Assembly (NCBI GenBank): GCA_965153355.1
Contig: OZ231128.1
Span: 22,506,001 to 22,570,000 of the forward strand
Source: Flaccisagitta enflata
Taxonomy: Eukaryota; Chaetognatha; Sagittoidea; Aphragmophora
DNA length: 64,000 nt
Direction: 5' to 3'
In this document: positions 45,977 to 58,330 of the stretch, in pieces
How positions within the stretch are numbered: position 1 is the stretch's first letter
How the letters are laid out: each line of letters opens with the position of its first letter
Notes under the pieces: model-generated
Seen by the model: only the letters and a program-made list of their open reading frames with translations
What the model was told of the DNA's origin: nothing
Databases searched by the model: none
Translations under genes and position numbers: made by a program

Positions 45977-46534
45977 CACCGTCTTCGGATCGGACTGTGA
46001 AATGCAAAACCTCTATAGCTCCTAAACGACTAGGAAAAAAATCATGAAATTTTCAGTGAATATTGGTAACATGTGACGGTTTTTGCATGTCAAAGCTCAG
46101 ATCATAATATAGGAAAGGTGAGGGGAAAACAAAATATTGAATGAACATCTATTTTTCAAGCAAAATGTTTTTTTTTTACCAGTTTTTTTTCGGAAGGTGC
46201 TGTTTTTCTCTCAGAATATGCAGCAAATATATAATACATAAGTTAACATCTGTTATCAAAAATAAATCATAGAGTTTTTGTAGAAATGCAAAATAATTTC
46301 AAGCAGATAAAGACAACTCCTTTCTAAGAAAATAAGGAAAAATGGATTTTAATTGAAAATGGGTTTTCTTTCCATATTTTGTTTTCCCCTCACCTTTTCT
46401 ATATTATGATCTGAGCTTTGACATGCAAAAACTGTCACATGTTACCAATATTCACTGAAAATTTCATGACTTTTTTCCTAGTTGTTTAGGAGTTATAAAG
46501 GTTTTGCATTTCACAGTCCGATCCGAAGACGGTG
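45977..46534. mobile_element. TA-target foldback MITE with 160-bp inverted arms
   Basis: The left arm (45977-46137) and right arm (46375-46534) are complementary along about 160 bp with a few mismatches. They start CACCGTCTTCGGATCGG and end CCGATCCGAAGACGGTG. TA flanks both ends (45975-45976, 46535-46536). The 237-bp centre is AT-rich. It has no coding capacity. It is well preserved and therefore probably fairly young. Confidence 0.88.
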
Positions 46535-46639
46535 TAAAAAAATTTGATTCATTCTTTTTTCCGTGATGTTGATGGATTGATATGCGATGTTTTAAAGTTT
46601 TGTTTTCTTTTAAGTGAGAATTTCAAAGTTGAACGAAAT

Positions 46640-47516
<877 letters not shown>

Positions 47517-47692
47517 GGTTGCGGACACGTAACTCTATAAGAGGCTTTGTCCGTCCATAGGTCCGTCCGTCCGTCGATCCGTGAAGACGAGTGAAAAAAA
47601 AGAGCCTTTTAAATACCTTTTGTGTATGTTTGTGTGTTGGGCTGGGGTTGAGGTGTAGATGGGGGTCGGGTGCCCCTCTCTTTTTTGTTTTT
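47517..47692 (+). repeat. Palindrome-headed element, type C
   Basis: Head GGTTGCGGACACGTAACT, CTATAAGAGGCTTTGTCCG, a TCCG tract, then GTGTATGTTTGTGTGTTGGG..GGGTGCCCCTCTC. It is collinear with 16101-16328 and joined head to tail with the next copy. Confidence 0.62.
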
Positions 47693-47925
47693 AGTTGTGT
47701 GCTACGCGACTCGCCACCCCGCTTTGCCGGTTCGTCGGTCCGTCGGCCCGTCCGTCCGTCGGTCCGTCTGTCCGTCCGTCCATCCGTCCGTCCGTCCGTC
47801 CGTCCGTCCGTCCGTCCGTCCGTCCGTCCGTCCGTCCGTCCGTCCGTCCGTCCGTCCGTCCGTCCGTCCGTCCGTCCGTCCGTCACACTTTACTATTTTT
47901 GGGTAGCCGTGTATCCGGCCTTGTT
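47693..47925 (+). repeat. Palindrome-headed element with expanded (TCCG)n
   Basis: Head AGTTGTGTGCTACGCGACT, CGCCACCCCGCTTTGCCGG, then a tract that has expanded to pure (TCCG)n of about 120 bp (47765-47884). CACACTTTACTATTTT and the tail GCCGTGTATCCGGCCTTGTT follow. Confidence 0.72.
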
Positions 47926-48325
47926 ATCGTTTACCGTTCATATTGTTGTAATATCCTTGTGCGTGTTCGTGGCCAATGTTGTTGTCACTCGTTACCACCA
48001 AAGTTTTCTTTTCCCCCATTCTATGACCGAGGGCAAGTTTTGTGTTGTTACTAAATGTCGTTTTGTTTTGCCTTTCGGTGGTTTGACTTCCAGGTATTAT
48101 GACCAAAACATTCCATTCCACAATTCACAAAATCAGTTTAACGCATAACTATGTGAGTCACTGTCTGTCTTTAGTAATATTCATCGATTAACTAACTATT
48201 TTCTATAAGGACGGAACCAGAATTACGGAGGGGAAATCTACTTGCTTTGTCAAACATTATTAGATCATCTCCTCGTCAAGAGCTTGAAAATACCAGTTGG
48301 TCGATATGTTTCTCTTTCTCATCTT

Positions 48326-48330
<5 letters not shown>

Positions 48331-48365
<35 letters not shown>
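48331..48365. repeat. (CT)n microsatellite
   Basis: About 35 bp of CT. Confidence 0.93.
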
Positions 48366-48368
<3 letters not shown>

Positions 48369-48896
48369 TTTAGTGTCCATGGATATTTCTCATTGTTTTT
48401 TTTTCCCACGTAGACATGTTCCTTTGGCCATTGCCATCTTTCCACACTTTTCTCCTTTTCCCTCGTTTTTTTCCTTGGCACCAAAATCTGGGTCAAACTT
48501 TATTCATGACAAGGGGAATGTCCAAAAGATGCGTCCTCTTCTGAGACAATAGAACTAACAGCTTATAACTGATTGCTAATGGTTAATAGCTTATAGCAAA
48601 TAGAACAAATGGCCCGGTATCAAAGGGACAAAAGATCAAGAAACAACGGATGGGCACACTCTCTTATTGAGACGTGAGGACGTGTCTCGTACGTGCTCCG
48701 ATTTAGAGTCAATGGCACATGGCAAATTATATTGACAACTGGTTAACGGTTGATTGTTGACAGCTGTTTACTCCTTTCTACTATCACAATCCTACGAAAA
48801 ACTTTCATGGTTAAGTCGATGATCGTTGATCCAACCCCCCCCTCCCTCCATACTTTCCTCTCCAAGCTCGATACTTCTTTCCGTTTATTCATTTTA
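48366..48896. other. Intergenic, no gene seen
   Basis: No supported ORF or exon. Confidence 0.4.
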
Positions 48897-49096
48897 AGCC
48901 GCGTGCACGCGACTCTATAGGCCGCTTTGTTGGTCAGTTGGTTGGTCGGTCTGTTCATCCGTGGGTCCGTAATACTTTTTTGGCGTCTATGAGCGATTCT
49001 TACATCAATGTCCCGGCCTAAATGCTTGTTAACAATTTTTGTCATGATCTCTGTCCATCCGCACGCGACTTGGGTAGCCGTGTATCCGGCCTTGTT
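48897..49096 (+). repeat. Palindrome-headed element, full copy
   Basis: Head AGCCGCGTGCACGCGACT, CTATAGGCCGCTTTGTTGG, a TCAGTTGGTTGGTCGG tract, TAATACTTTTTTGGCG, CCGGCCTAAATGC, CCATCCGCACGCGACTTGGGTA and the tail GCCGTGTATCCGGCCTTGTT. Confidence 0.72.
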
Positions 49097-49531
49097 TCAA
49101 AATGCAACGGCGCACTTTTTAAAGAGCTGTATTGGTTGGTCTGGAACGCTCACATTTTTCTTCTTTAACTCATGTAGATATAAAAAGGTAGAATCTGTAA
49201 AGTTTTTCTTTGCTTTTAGTTCCATACTGCCTTCTTCAAGTTATTTCTTTGTCCCCCCCCCCCCCTTAAACCTTTTCACATAGAAAAGCACCCGCATCCT
49301 TCATTTTCGTTTAAATTTTCATCTGTTCTCCTTCCTCTCAGTCTCACCCTCCTTCCCTCTTCTTCCTTCTCTTCCCTTTCTTAAAATTCACCCCCTACCC
49401 CCTCCCTTCTTCCTTTTCTTCTATTTCCTCTCATCCTCCCTACATCCCCCCTTCTAGAATTCTGCCCTCTGCTTGTTTTTTTTTCATATCCGGATTGCTT
49501 TTCCTATTTCATTTTTTTTTCTGTTTCACAG

Positions 49532-49700
49532 ATGTCAAAATTCAAACACGTTTTTGACGTCCTTAGGCAAACAGCGGAGAGAAGCGTCTGTTTACCGAGC
49601 GTGTATCATGATGATATTGCGCCTACGAACGCACTTCAAAATGATTTCAAAGCACGCTTGATTTATTTGATGTTTGGCGCACGTGGAAATTACAGAGTAA
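49532..49700 (+). CDS. Possible exon, unknown protein
   Basis: TTTTTTTTCTGTTTCACAG at 49513-49531 is a strong 3' splice acceptor. The sequence after it begins with an ATG in an open frame (MSKFKHVFDVLRQTAERSVC, and so on, to about residue 57). The residue mix is ordinary and protein-like, unlike neighbouring frames. At about 49700 the frame enters a dispersed repeat also present at 10655, so the true coding part ends before that. No donor could be fixed. I do not recognise the protein. Confidence 0.35.
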
Positions 49701-49850
49701 CACTGATTGCATCTACTAGAGCATTCTGCTTGACCGTAAATGAAAGAGTATTACCAAATTTACAATTTCATGGGAGGCCACATTTGTTAAAAAGAACATT
49801 AAAACCATGTTTATTTGGAATATGTTAGATAGTCGATGATAAACCCAGCC
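49700..49850 (+). repeat. Dispersed repeat, second direct copy
   Basis: CTAGAGCATTCTGCTTGACC, GTAAATGAAAGAGTATTACC and AAACCATGTTTATTTGGAAT correspond in order to segments of 10655-10860. Confidence 0.55.
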
Positions 49851-50474
49851 TTTGATTTTCTTCCCCACGACGTGTCGCGTTGGGTAAGAAAACTAATGAT
49901 TTTCTTACCCATAGAGCAGTAAAACAGTACATTTTGGGTTCAAATAGCATTGGGTTGGGTTGTACTAATCATTTTTGATGTTTTAGTACCACCAAATGTA
50001 CTAATTTCCTTAGATTTTCTTTTTTTTTTCCATACCCCCTCCCCCTCATGTTGCATTTCCCATCTTCGAACCCTTTGACTTTCCCCCTTAACTATACACA
50101 TCCCTGTTATAAGGTAAACGCAATTGTGATTTGATCTCACTCTAACCATCTTGAAAATAGATATGCCGACATGTAAAAAAAAATATCAACTTTGGACAAC
50201 TATGTTTTCCTAGATGTTTAAATATGCAATAACCAGATATGTTTCATATGAGAATGCCACCAAGCTGGGTTCAGTAATTAAAATAAATCAGTATGGTTTA
50301 GATTTTCATTTGTAATGATTAATCATTTAAATTTTCATGATCATGATTTTCATATCAAATTTTACTAAAGGAATTATTTTTACCAAAATTGCTTACTTTT
50401 GAGTTCCCGATTACTTATTTCCAAGATGGTACATCGAATGTTCCTCCATGACACATAAAGTATCCGCGACTTAC

Positions 50475-51000
<526 letters not shown>

Positions 51001-51019
51001 CTGAGAGTGACAGGGGACG

Positions 51020-51316
<297 letters not shown>

Positions 51317-52379
51317 AAAGCTAAATCTACCGCAGATTCATGAAAAAAGCTGTCAATTCAGGAGTGGCGTAGAAAAGAAACATAAGCAGATAAACTGGCA
51401 GACAACCAGACAGACGGATAGACAGAGACAGACACACAGACACACAGATTGACACACAGACAGACAGACACACAAATAGACAGATAGCTTTCATGTGAGC
51501 CAAAAAATAGCGAGGAAGAACGGGGTGAGTACTGAGGGAAAAAAGAAAAGGAGGAACGGATAAGGAGTCTCAAGAGAAAGATATGCGAAGTTACGCTATG
51601 ACAGCTTAATTTCTCTTATTGCTTTGTTGGCAAAGTGTAGGCGGATGAATAGGATGAAACCTCATTTTTTTCTCCTCCTCTCTCTAGCATCCTCCTCCAC
51701 TCCTTCTCCTCTTTCTCCTTCTCCTCTTCCACCCCCATCTCGTTTCCTTCCTCTCCTCCCAACTGTAATGGAATGGATTATCTCTCTTAGGAAAGGCACT
51801 TTGGGTCAGGAACAACTGTTTCAACGAGGGGCACTGAGATAAATAAAGTTGTAGATTAAAAAAGGCCAAAAAAAGTAAGAGTCAATAATGAAAAGTTGCT
51901 GTCGAAAAAGTTTTTGTTGTCGAAAAAGTTGTTGTTGCTGTTGCTGTTTTTGGGAAAAAAATTCGGGCTTTCCAATCACGCTTTACACTAAATGCCATGA
52001 TTGATGATGATATCAATGACTATGATTCAATCAAATACAACTATTATTGGTCCGGATTTCGCTTTTTACTGTGATGGGTTTTTTTTAGAATTTAACCGAG
52101 AGTACAGATACAGAAACTTCAACAACTTTGGAATGCGCGCTCCTGCAAAGTCGTTTCTAGGTGAAAAGTTTGTTATTTTTTTATTGTGAAGTAAAAGATT
52201 ATCTTGAGACGCAGTGCAGACTGCAGAGTCAAGATGGAAGAGTGGGAAAAGAAGACAGCCGGAAAATGTCTCGAGAACAAGATTAAAATCTTCAATTCTC
52301 TCCTTCCTCGCCATAAGTACATATTGTAAGTATTAAAGCGTGACACGTTCAAGCCCCCAACTAGCTTCTTTTCCTTTTT
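51317..52379. other. Probable intron, no other gene seen
   Basis: Lies within the inferred minus-strand intron 51001-54426. Contains CAGA tracts (51410-51480) and pyrimidine-rich DNA (51660-51760). Confidence 0.4.
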
Positions 52380-52853
52380 GGGCAGCGGCCCCGGAGGGGT
52401 CGATGACCTATGGTTCCACACAGGACAATTTTTCCGATCTGATGTCTACGTCCCCCCCCCCCCCCGAAGCCCCAAATCAGGCCTCTGAGACCTCAGAGCA
52501 GGCCTCTGAGACCTCAAATAAAGCCTCTGAGACCTCAAATCAGGCCTCTCAGACCCCAAATCAGGCCTCTCAGACCTCAAAGCAGGCCTCTCAGACCCCA
52601 AATCAGGCCTCTCAGACCTCAAAGCAGGCCTCTCAGACCCCAAATCAGACCTCTCAGACCTCTCTTCAGGCTTCTTAGGCCTTAACTCAGGCCTCCCAGA
52701 CCTCTTATCAGGCCTTTCAGACCCTATATCAGGCCCCAGATCAGACCTTATGGACCCCAGATTAGACCTCTCAGACCCAAGATCATGCCTCCCAAAACAA
52801 AATTGCCCTGTGTGGAATCATAGGTCATCGACCTCTCCGGGGCCGCTGCCCCA
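52380..52853. repeat. Foldback module with 21-bp minisatellite
   Basis: Inverted arms of about 45 bp (GGGCAGCGGCCCCGGAGGGG with TCGATGACCTATG, and the complement at 52808-52853) enclose about 15 copies of a 21-bp unit, CAGGCCTCTCAGACCTCAAA plus one base. The arms match those in the element at 29700, but the internal repeat is different in sequence. The segment after the right arm (52855-52945, ACCGCTGACCATAATGACGC) also matches that element; head and tail are missing. Confidence 0.78.
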
Positions 52854-52971
52854 TTACCTCATCACTACAATACTAAATGATATCAATGGGGCATCGGGAA
52901 CCGCTGACCATAATGACGCTTGAGCGGCCTGTTTCACTGTGTTTACTTTGAGAGTGAGAGGGGCAGAGGGG

Positions 52972-52975
<4 letters not shown>

Positions 52976-53051
<76 letters not shown>

Positions 53052-53103
53052 GAGACAGAGAGAGACAGAGAGAGACAGAGACAGAGACAGAGACAGAGAG
53101 AGA
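52976..53103. repeat. (GA)n microsatellite
   Basis: About 65 bp of pure GA passing into mixed GACA/GAGA. Confidence 0.95.
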
Positions 53104-53498
53104 GGGACATAGAGAGAGATAGATCAGACAAAATTATTAATAGAGTCACGCTCAATCCCGATCAAGTCGTTGTGTCTTTCCACACATTACAACGCGGCAT
53201 TCCACACATTACATTGCGGCATTGGTCCAAAATTGGTTAAGCATTGGTCGGACATTGGTTTGTGTATCTTTCCTTTAAAGTTCTTGACAGCTGCTGACCA
53301 CCTCCATTGCTTTCTCGCAGATGTTTTGCATTGATGTAACGTCAAAACAGTAAGACAGGAACGGATCAACAAGTAACAGAAAATGAGTGGGTGAAAAGAT
53401 TCCATGAAAAGCGATTTTTGAGAGACATGATCCTAATTACTATTTTGGAAAAAAAATCTTCCGGCACGTTTGCATGTATATCTCAGATAAGAATTAAC

Positions 53499-53770
53499 CA
53501 ATCATCAAAAAATTGGTGAGGTAATTAAAGCCCTTCAAATTTGCAAGAGATCTACGCAAACCGCATCCTTCTAGCTCAATGCGTTTAAAAGTTATTCAAG
53601 TTTTTTTTTAAATACTTCAATTTCGATTGTACCATTTCTACATAAATTCTAAATGAGATCACTTCACTACTTTCTTCTAAACGCATTGAGCTAGACAGAT
53701 GCGGTTTGCGTAGACAGCTTGCAATTTTGAAGGGCTTCATTTTAGTCACCAATTTTTCTATGATTTGATG
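53499..53770. mobile_element. Foldback MITE, 272 bp
   Basis: Arms of about 90 bp (53499-53592 and 53677-53770) are complementary: AATTGGTGA, AGCCCTTCAAA, CTACGCAAACCGCATC and CTAGCTCAATGCGTTTA occur in inverse order on the right. The loop is 85 bp. The target duplication is not clear. Confidence 0.8.
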
Positions 53771-53975
53771 TGATGTAGCTATGAATGTAAATGTAGTGGT
53801 AAAAGGGATAAAAAAAATTGTGGGAAAGATCTGGAGACCTATCACTCCAGAATATATCAAGAAGCTCTACAAATCACTTCCCCGACAAATGGTGGCCCTG
53901 ATTCAGCCAAATGGAGCTCACACTAGTTATTCTTGGATTTGTAACTGATTTACATCTGTTTTTATGTCAATGAAT

Positions 53976-54289
53976 ACCATATTTTTTCTAAAAAGCGCCC
54001 CGGGCGCTTTTGAAATTGAAATAAGACTTGGCTTTTTTAACCCCCAATTAGCGCCCCCTTTATATTGTAGATGAACTGTCATTCAGTTTATCTTTTTTAT
54101 GAAAGGCTACCAAAATGCTAAATTTGACTCAAAATGGAGATATTCCTTGCATATATCAGTTTGAAAGTCTTTGAAACTGGCTCATTTTGTTGTTTTATAT
54201 CATCATTTTACTCAATATTTCTGTTCAAATCTCTTCTGAAAAAAAAGGGGGGCGCTTTTCGGAGGGGGGGGGTTTTAGAAAAAATACGG
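53976..54289. mobile_element. MITE with TATTTTTTCTAAAA ends
   Basis: Left ACCATATTTTTTCTAAAAAG and GCGCCCC are answered by right GGGGGGCGCTTTTCGG and TTTTAGAAAAAATACGG. The interior is AT-rich and lacks a frame. The flanks share AAT, but the duplication length is uncertain, so superfamily is not assigned. Confidence 0.65.
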
Positions 54290-54426
54290 AATGTTTTCAT
54301 TACAGGGCGGAAGATTTTTCTTTCCAAGATAGTATAGGTATTTCATGACTTAGATAACGACTGAACCCTTTATCAACATGGTATGATAGGATCACGCCAT
54401 TTCATGACACTGGATAAATAACTTAC

Positions 54427-54781
54427 CCCCTTATCTATGGTAGGATTTGCTCGTATGGTGCAACGAAGTCGCGCAAAGTCTTCTTTCCCATTTGTTCCCG
54501 GACGACTTTCTTTTCTTTTACCTAACTCGAAACCCTCTCCTCCATATTTCCATTCCTCCTTCGTTCTGCCCCCTTTTGCTCTTCCTCCTCCTCCCCCTCC
54601 TCTTTCCCCTCCTCTTCCCCCTGTTTTACTTCCATCGCCTCCCGCATTCCGTGTGATAGCGTTACTGTTGAGATCATTGCTTTCATCGTCGTCCTTGTCA
54701 TCGTCGGCGTCGCCGTCATCTTCGTCATCAACGTCTTCATCGCCGTCATCCCCCCTGTCATCATCGTCCTTTCTCGTGTCA

Positions 54782-54818
<37 letters not shown>

Positions 54819-55223
54819 TGTCACGCCGGGCGTTTTTGAAGATCGGCGCCATGGCTGAGTTGGAGGTTGGTAAAGCGCTAATAGATTTCTCTCCTTTGTC
54901 TACCTCCATCCCTCCTCTTCCTCCACCTTCCTCTCCTTCTTCCTCATCGCCTTTTTCCTCGCCCTCTACCTCACTTCCCCTCTCTTCCCTTCTTGACTCA
55001 CCTCCTTCATTCCCTCTCCCTCTTCCTCCTTCCTTCACTTCTCTTAAAGTGTCTCCTTCTCTTTTCTTCTCTTCGTGACTTTCCTTTCTCCTTTTCTTTC
55101 CTTCTTTCTTCCTTCTTGGAGAAAATGAAGGAGAGGACGAAGACGAGGACGACGACGACGAGAACGAGGACGACGATGATTCCCCGGGGAGTTTTCCCTT
55201 CAGCCAAGCCGCCCGTGCTACAC
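54427..55223 (-). CDS. Exon with poly-Asp, Ser- and Glu-rich tracts, unknown protein
   Basis: On the minus strand CCATTATTTCAG precedes and AAGGGG|GTAAGTTATT follows a 797-nt open block (phase 1 in, phase 0 out). It starts VARAAWLKGKLPGESSSSS and ends with GTNGKEDFARLRCTIRANPT and IDKG, both protein-like. Between them lie Glu/Arg/Lys-rich and Gly-rich regions and a run of about 13 Asp from (GAC)n. The middle is probably disordered. The phase-0 donor fits the acceptor at 51000. No family is recognised. A purely compositional frame is possible for the middle, but the splice signals and edge sequences argue for a real exon. Confidence 0.45.
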
Positions 55224-55299
55224 CTGAAATAATGGAAAGAAAGAACGAAAAAAAGGCCAAATTATTTTCCACATCCAACGCAAATTCATACCGTTTTCT

Positions 55300-56100
55300 C
55301 GTTTCTTTTCTTTCTTTTTCTTTTCTTTTTCCTCATTTCCCCCCTTTTTTGTTCTTTTTGTTGTATCAACAGTTTGGTTTTCTTTCTTTAGTTTGTGTGT
55401 GTGTTTTTGCGTGCATAGGCATGCGATCAAGAGTGTGCACGACGCGTCCACGGAATCGTGATCACCTTGAGAAAAAGGAGGAGAAAAAAAGAAGAAAAAA
55501 AGTGTTAATCAGAAACACGAAATCGACCAATTTTTTTCCCTGGTAAGTGTCGCTCGCTACTTAAACTTGTGGAGGCTCGCTTGTTGATGGAACTTTGTTC
55601 AGAGGAGAAATTGTATCCTGTTTCTACAGCATCAATACTCAATCAACACGGCCTTCCGGCAATTTTAAAAAATCCATATTTTCCTACACTCAATGATTAA
55701 CGAGAGATGGAATCTTAGTAAGGATGGATAGCGACAGTTAATAGATTCCTTCTGGTATATTTCAGAACAACGAGTCATAAAACGAACAAAAAAGTTTATC
55801 GTCTTCTTCCGTCCATTATCCAAATGTAATCGAGTGCAACTTTTGCTCAAAAGTGAATGCCCATTGGTCGGGCTATTTTGTTCTGCCTCGAGGGTTCATG
55901 GTGGCATGACAACATGAGTAGATTTCATTTATGGCTCTTTCTCTTCGTTATCTTGCTGTACAACTAGTACAGTTTTACCAAGTTGTTGCTCATAACGCTC
56001 GCTTTCTGCGTTGCAATTCATTTTTCTTGTAGTCAATTGCTCTGCCTGAATCTTCTTTTAAACCCTCTTTAAGTAGGTCGCTGAGTTGAGCCCATTACAA
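55300..56100. other. Probable intron or intergenic, no gene seen
   Basis: T-rich sequence with no confident exon. Confidence 0.35.
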
Positions 56101-56104
56101 GTAA

Positions 56105-56395
56105 ATCGTTATGAAAACTATTACGTGAATGCATTCCTCATAATTGTAGCTAACAGTGCCTGTTTGTTCTTGTAACTACAAGCAATGTGAGTGCATCCTT
56201 CAAAGTTGTGGCTAATAACACCAATTTTTCCTGACAACTACAGTCAATGTGAATGCATTCCTCATAGTTGTGGCTCATAGTGCCAATTAGACCTGACAAC
56301 TACAGTCAATGGCTCATTGTGCCCATTTGTCCTGATAACTACCATCAATGTGAATGCATCCCTCCATCATAGTTATGGCTAATAGTGCCGACTCG
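56105..56395. repeat. About 62-bp minisatellite, 4-5 copies
   Basis: Units contain GTGAATGCATTCCTCATAGT, TGTGGCTAATAGTGCC and CTGACAACTACAGTCAAT. Spacing is 61-62 bp, with one shortened unit near 56310. Confidence 0.75.
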
Positions 56396-56399
56396 GCAG

Positions 56400-57174
56400 T
56401 TTCCGCTCTCATCGTCAAAATGATAAATGATCTCAGAAAGAAAAATGCTCTCACTGACTCCAACTGTTTTTTTTTCTTCTGCTCTCACTGACTCCAACTG
56501 TTTTTTCTGCTCCATTCCCTTTCCAATTTGATCGACTGACTTTCATTCTTCTCTTGCTGTCTTTGTCATTCTTCTTTTAAACACTTTTTGGTCTGTCTGT
56601 TTCTTTGTCAGCATGAACACTTGATTTAGTTGTTTTAGTCGTTTTTGTTGTTTGTCTGTCAAATTGACATTGAGGTAGTTTCTTAAGCAGAAAGACACGA
56701 AAATTTCATTTTGTTGATGATCATGATGCTCTGGATCATGTTCTGGATCATGCTCGCTATTAGATGATAAAACCTCTCATCAACCCTGAGACTCTTATCT
56801 ACATTTTTCACTTTGATTCTTTCATAGAATAGAGACGTTTTGCAATCTTGCATTTGAAAACTGCTTTCCATTGTTGAACCCTCTTCCCATCAAAATAAAT
56901 TGCCACCAGCTAACATTAAAGTTTATACAGCAAACGCATGTGAATTCACTGTGAGCATTTCATGTGAATTCGTTTTGGGCAGTACTTAGGACGCGTTTCT
57001 AGTCACAGACAATTGCGTTTTAAACGGGCCACTCGGTCGCTCCGCCACTACACTCACTCGCTCCGCAGCGCGCCGCTTTGCTACTCTCGCCCTCCATTCA
57101 CAGGCTCGCTCACTCGCTTCGCTCACTATCTCGTGGGACAGTGAAATTCAAGAATATGTGTTCATGCTATAAAC
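56400..57174. other. No gene seen
   Basis: A short duplication (CTCTCACTGACTCCAACTGTTTTTT) lies at 56450-56505, and a CTCGCTCACTCGCT-rich stretch at 57040-57130. Confidence 0.4.
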
Positions 57175-57496
57175 CTGTTCAACAGGAACAAACGCGTTTG
57201 TAATCTTCACTGGAAACACGCCCTTACCATTTGCATCGACTGTGGTTGTCGTCGTCGTTCCCGCAGACGTGGACGATTTGGACGACTTGAAAAGTTGTTT
57301 GAATGATTTGTGACAGTCGATTTGCGGTTTGAAAAGTAGGACGAGCGTGACATTGGTCTTGAGCAAGGCCGAACCCCAGTCAGGATTACGATAAGGATGC
57401 AGTTTCCCATCGTACACGTGCAGAGCGAATGTTAACACGGGAGAGGACGGGGTCAACAAGGATCGCTCCACCCGCAAACTCAACCGACAACGGTGT
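57175..57496 (-). CDS. Possible exon, unknown protein
   Basis: On the minus strand CTTTTTACCCCCAG precedes an open block, and GAACAG|GTTTAT is a possible donor at its end (phase 2 in, phase 0 out). It encodes about 107 residues with an ordinary composition (VLTFALHVYDGKLHPYRNPD, ALLKTNVTLVLLFKPQID) and a Ser/Thr-rich insert. If no donor is used the frame ends at TGA 57148. Its outgoing phase does not fit the acceptor at 55223, so either an exon lies between them or this is another gene. No family recognised. Confidence 0.4.
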
Positions 57497-57512
57497 CTGG
57501 GGGTAAAAAGTG

Positions 57513-57605
57513 GTGGTGGTGGTGTTGGTGGTGGTGGTGGTGGTGGTGGTGGTGGTGGTGGTGGTGGTGGTGGTGGTGGTGGTGGTGGTGGTGGTGGTGG
57601 TGGTG
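57513..57605. repeat. (GGT)n microsatellite
   Basis: About 90 bp of GGT. A (GA)n tract of about 60 bp follows at 57633-57691. Confidence 0.95.
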
Positions 57606-57628
57606 TCGGTGGTAGTCGTGGTGGTGGA

Positions 57629-57694
<66 letters not shown>

Positions 57695-57894
57695 TCAACA
57701 TGATCACACTTTCAAAACTGTCGTTAATACCTAATGTCATGACTCAAAGCAATCAGGAATTTTTTATCTTAAGACAAATGACAAATTCTGCTAGAGCAAA
57801 ATACTGCGGGCAACAAATGACATTGAGGCAAAAAAAGAAATGAGATAAGAAAAAGCAGACTCTATGATTACACAACATTCATGTTCTCTGTTTT

Positions 57895-58009
57895 CTTCTT
57901 CTTCCCCTTCTTTTTCTTCTTCTTCTTCTTCTTCTTCTTCTTCTTCTTCTTCTTCTTCTTCCTCTTCCTCTTCCTCTTCCTCTTCTTCTTCTTCTTCTTC
58001 TTCTTCTTC

Positions 58010-58041
<32 letters not shown>

Positions 58042-58052
58042 CTTCTTCTTCT
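57895..58052. repeat. (CTT)n microsatellite
   Basis: CTT with a central CCT-rich block, followed directly by the next minisatellite. Confidence 0.94.
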
Positions 58053-58062
58053 CCTTTTTGAG

Positions 58063-58330
58063 CAGCAGCCCAAATCCCAGCCTTGCGGCCCAAATCCCAG
58101 CCTTGAGGCCCAAATCCCAGCCTTGAGGCCCAAATCCCAGCCTTGAGACCCAAATCCCAGCTTTGAGGCCCAAATCCCAGCCTTGAGGACCAAATCCCAG
58201 CCTTGAAGCACGAATCCCAGCCTTGAGGCCCAAATCCCAGCCTTGAGGCCCAAATCTCCGCCTCGAGGCCCAAATCCCATCGTTGAAGCCCCAAGACTGT
58301 GATTCTGGCCTCGACGCTAGGATTTGGGCC
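58063..58330. repeat. 20-bp minisatellite related to the foldback module
   Basis: GAGCAGCAGCCC, then about 12 copies of CCCAAATCCCAGCCTTGAGG. The last two are inverted (GATTTGGGCCTCAAGGCTAG). It resembles the array at 29905-30330 and probably derives from the same element family. Confidence 0.78.

Noticed and set aside
54437-55078. Plus-strand Ser/Pro-rich 213-codon ORF
   Set aside because: Antisense of the minus-strand exon candidate. The opposite strand has matching splice sites and better unique sequence.
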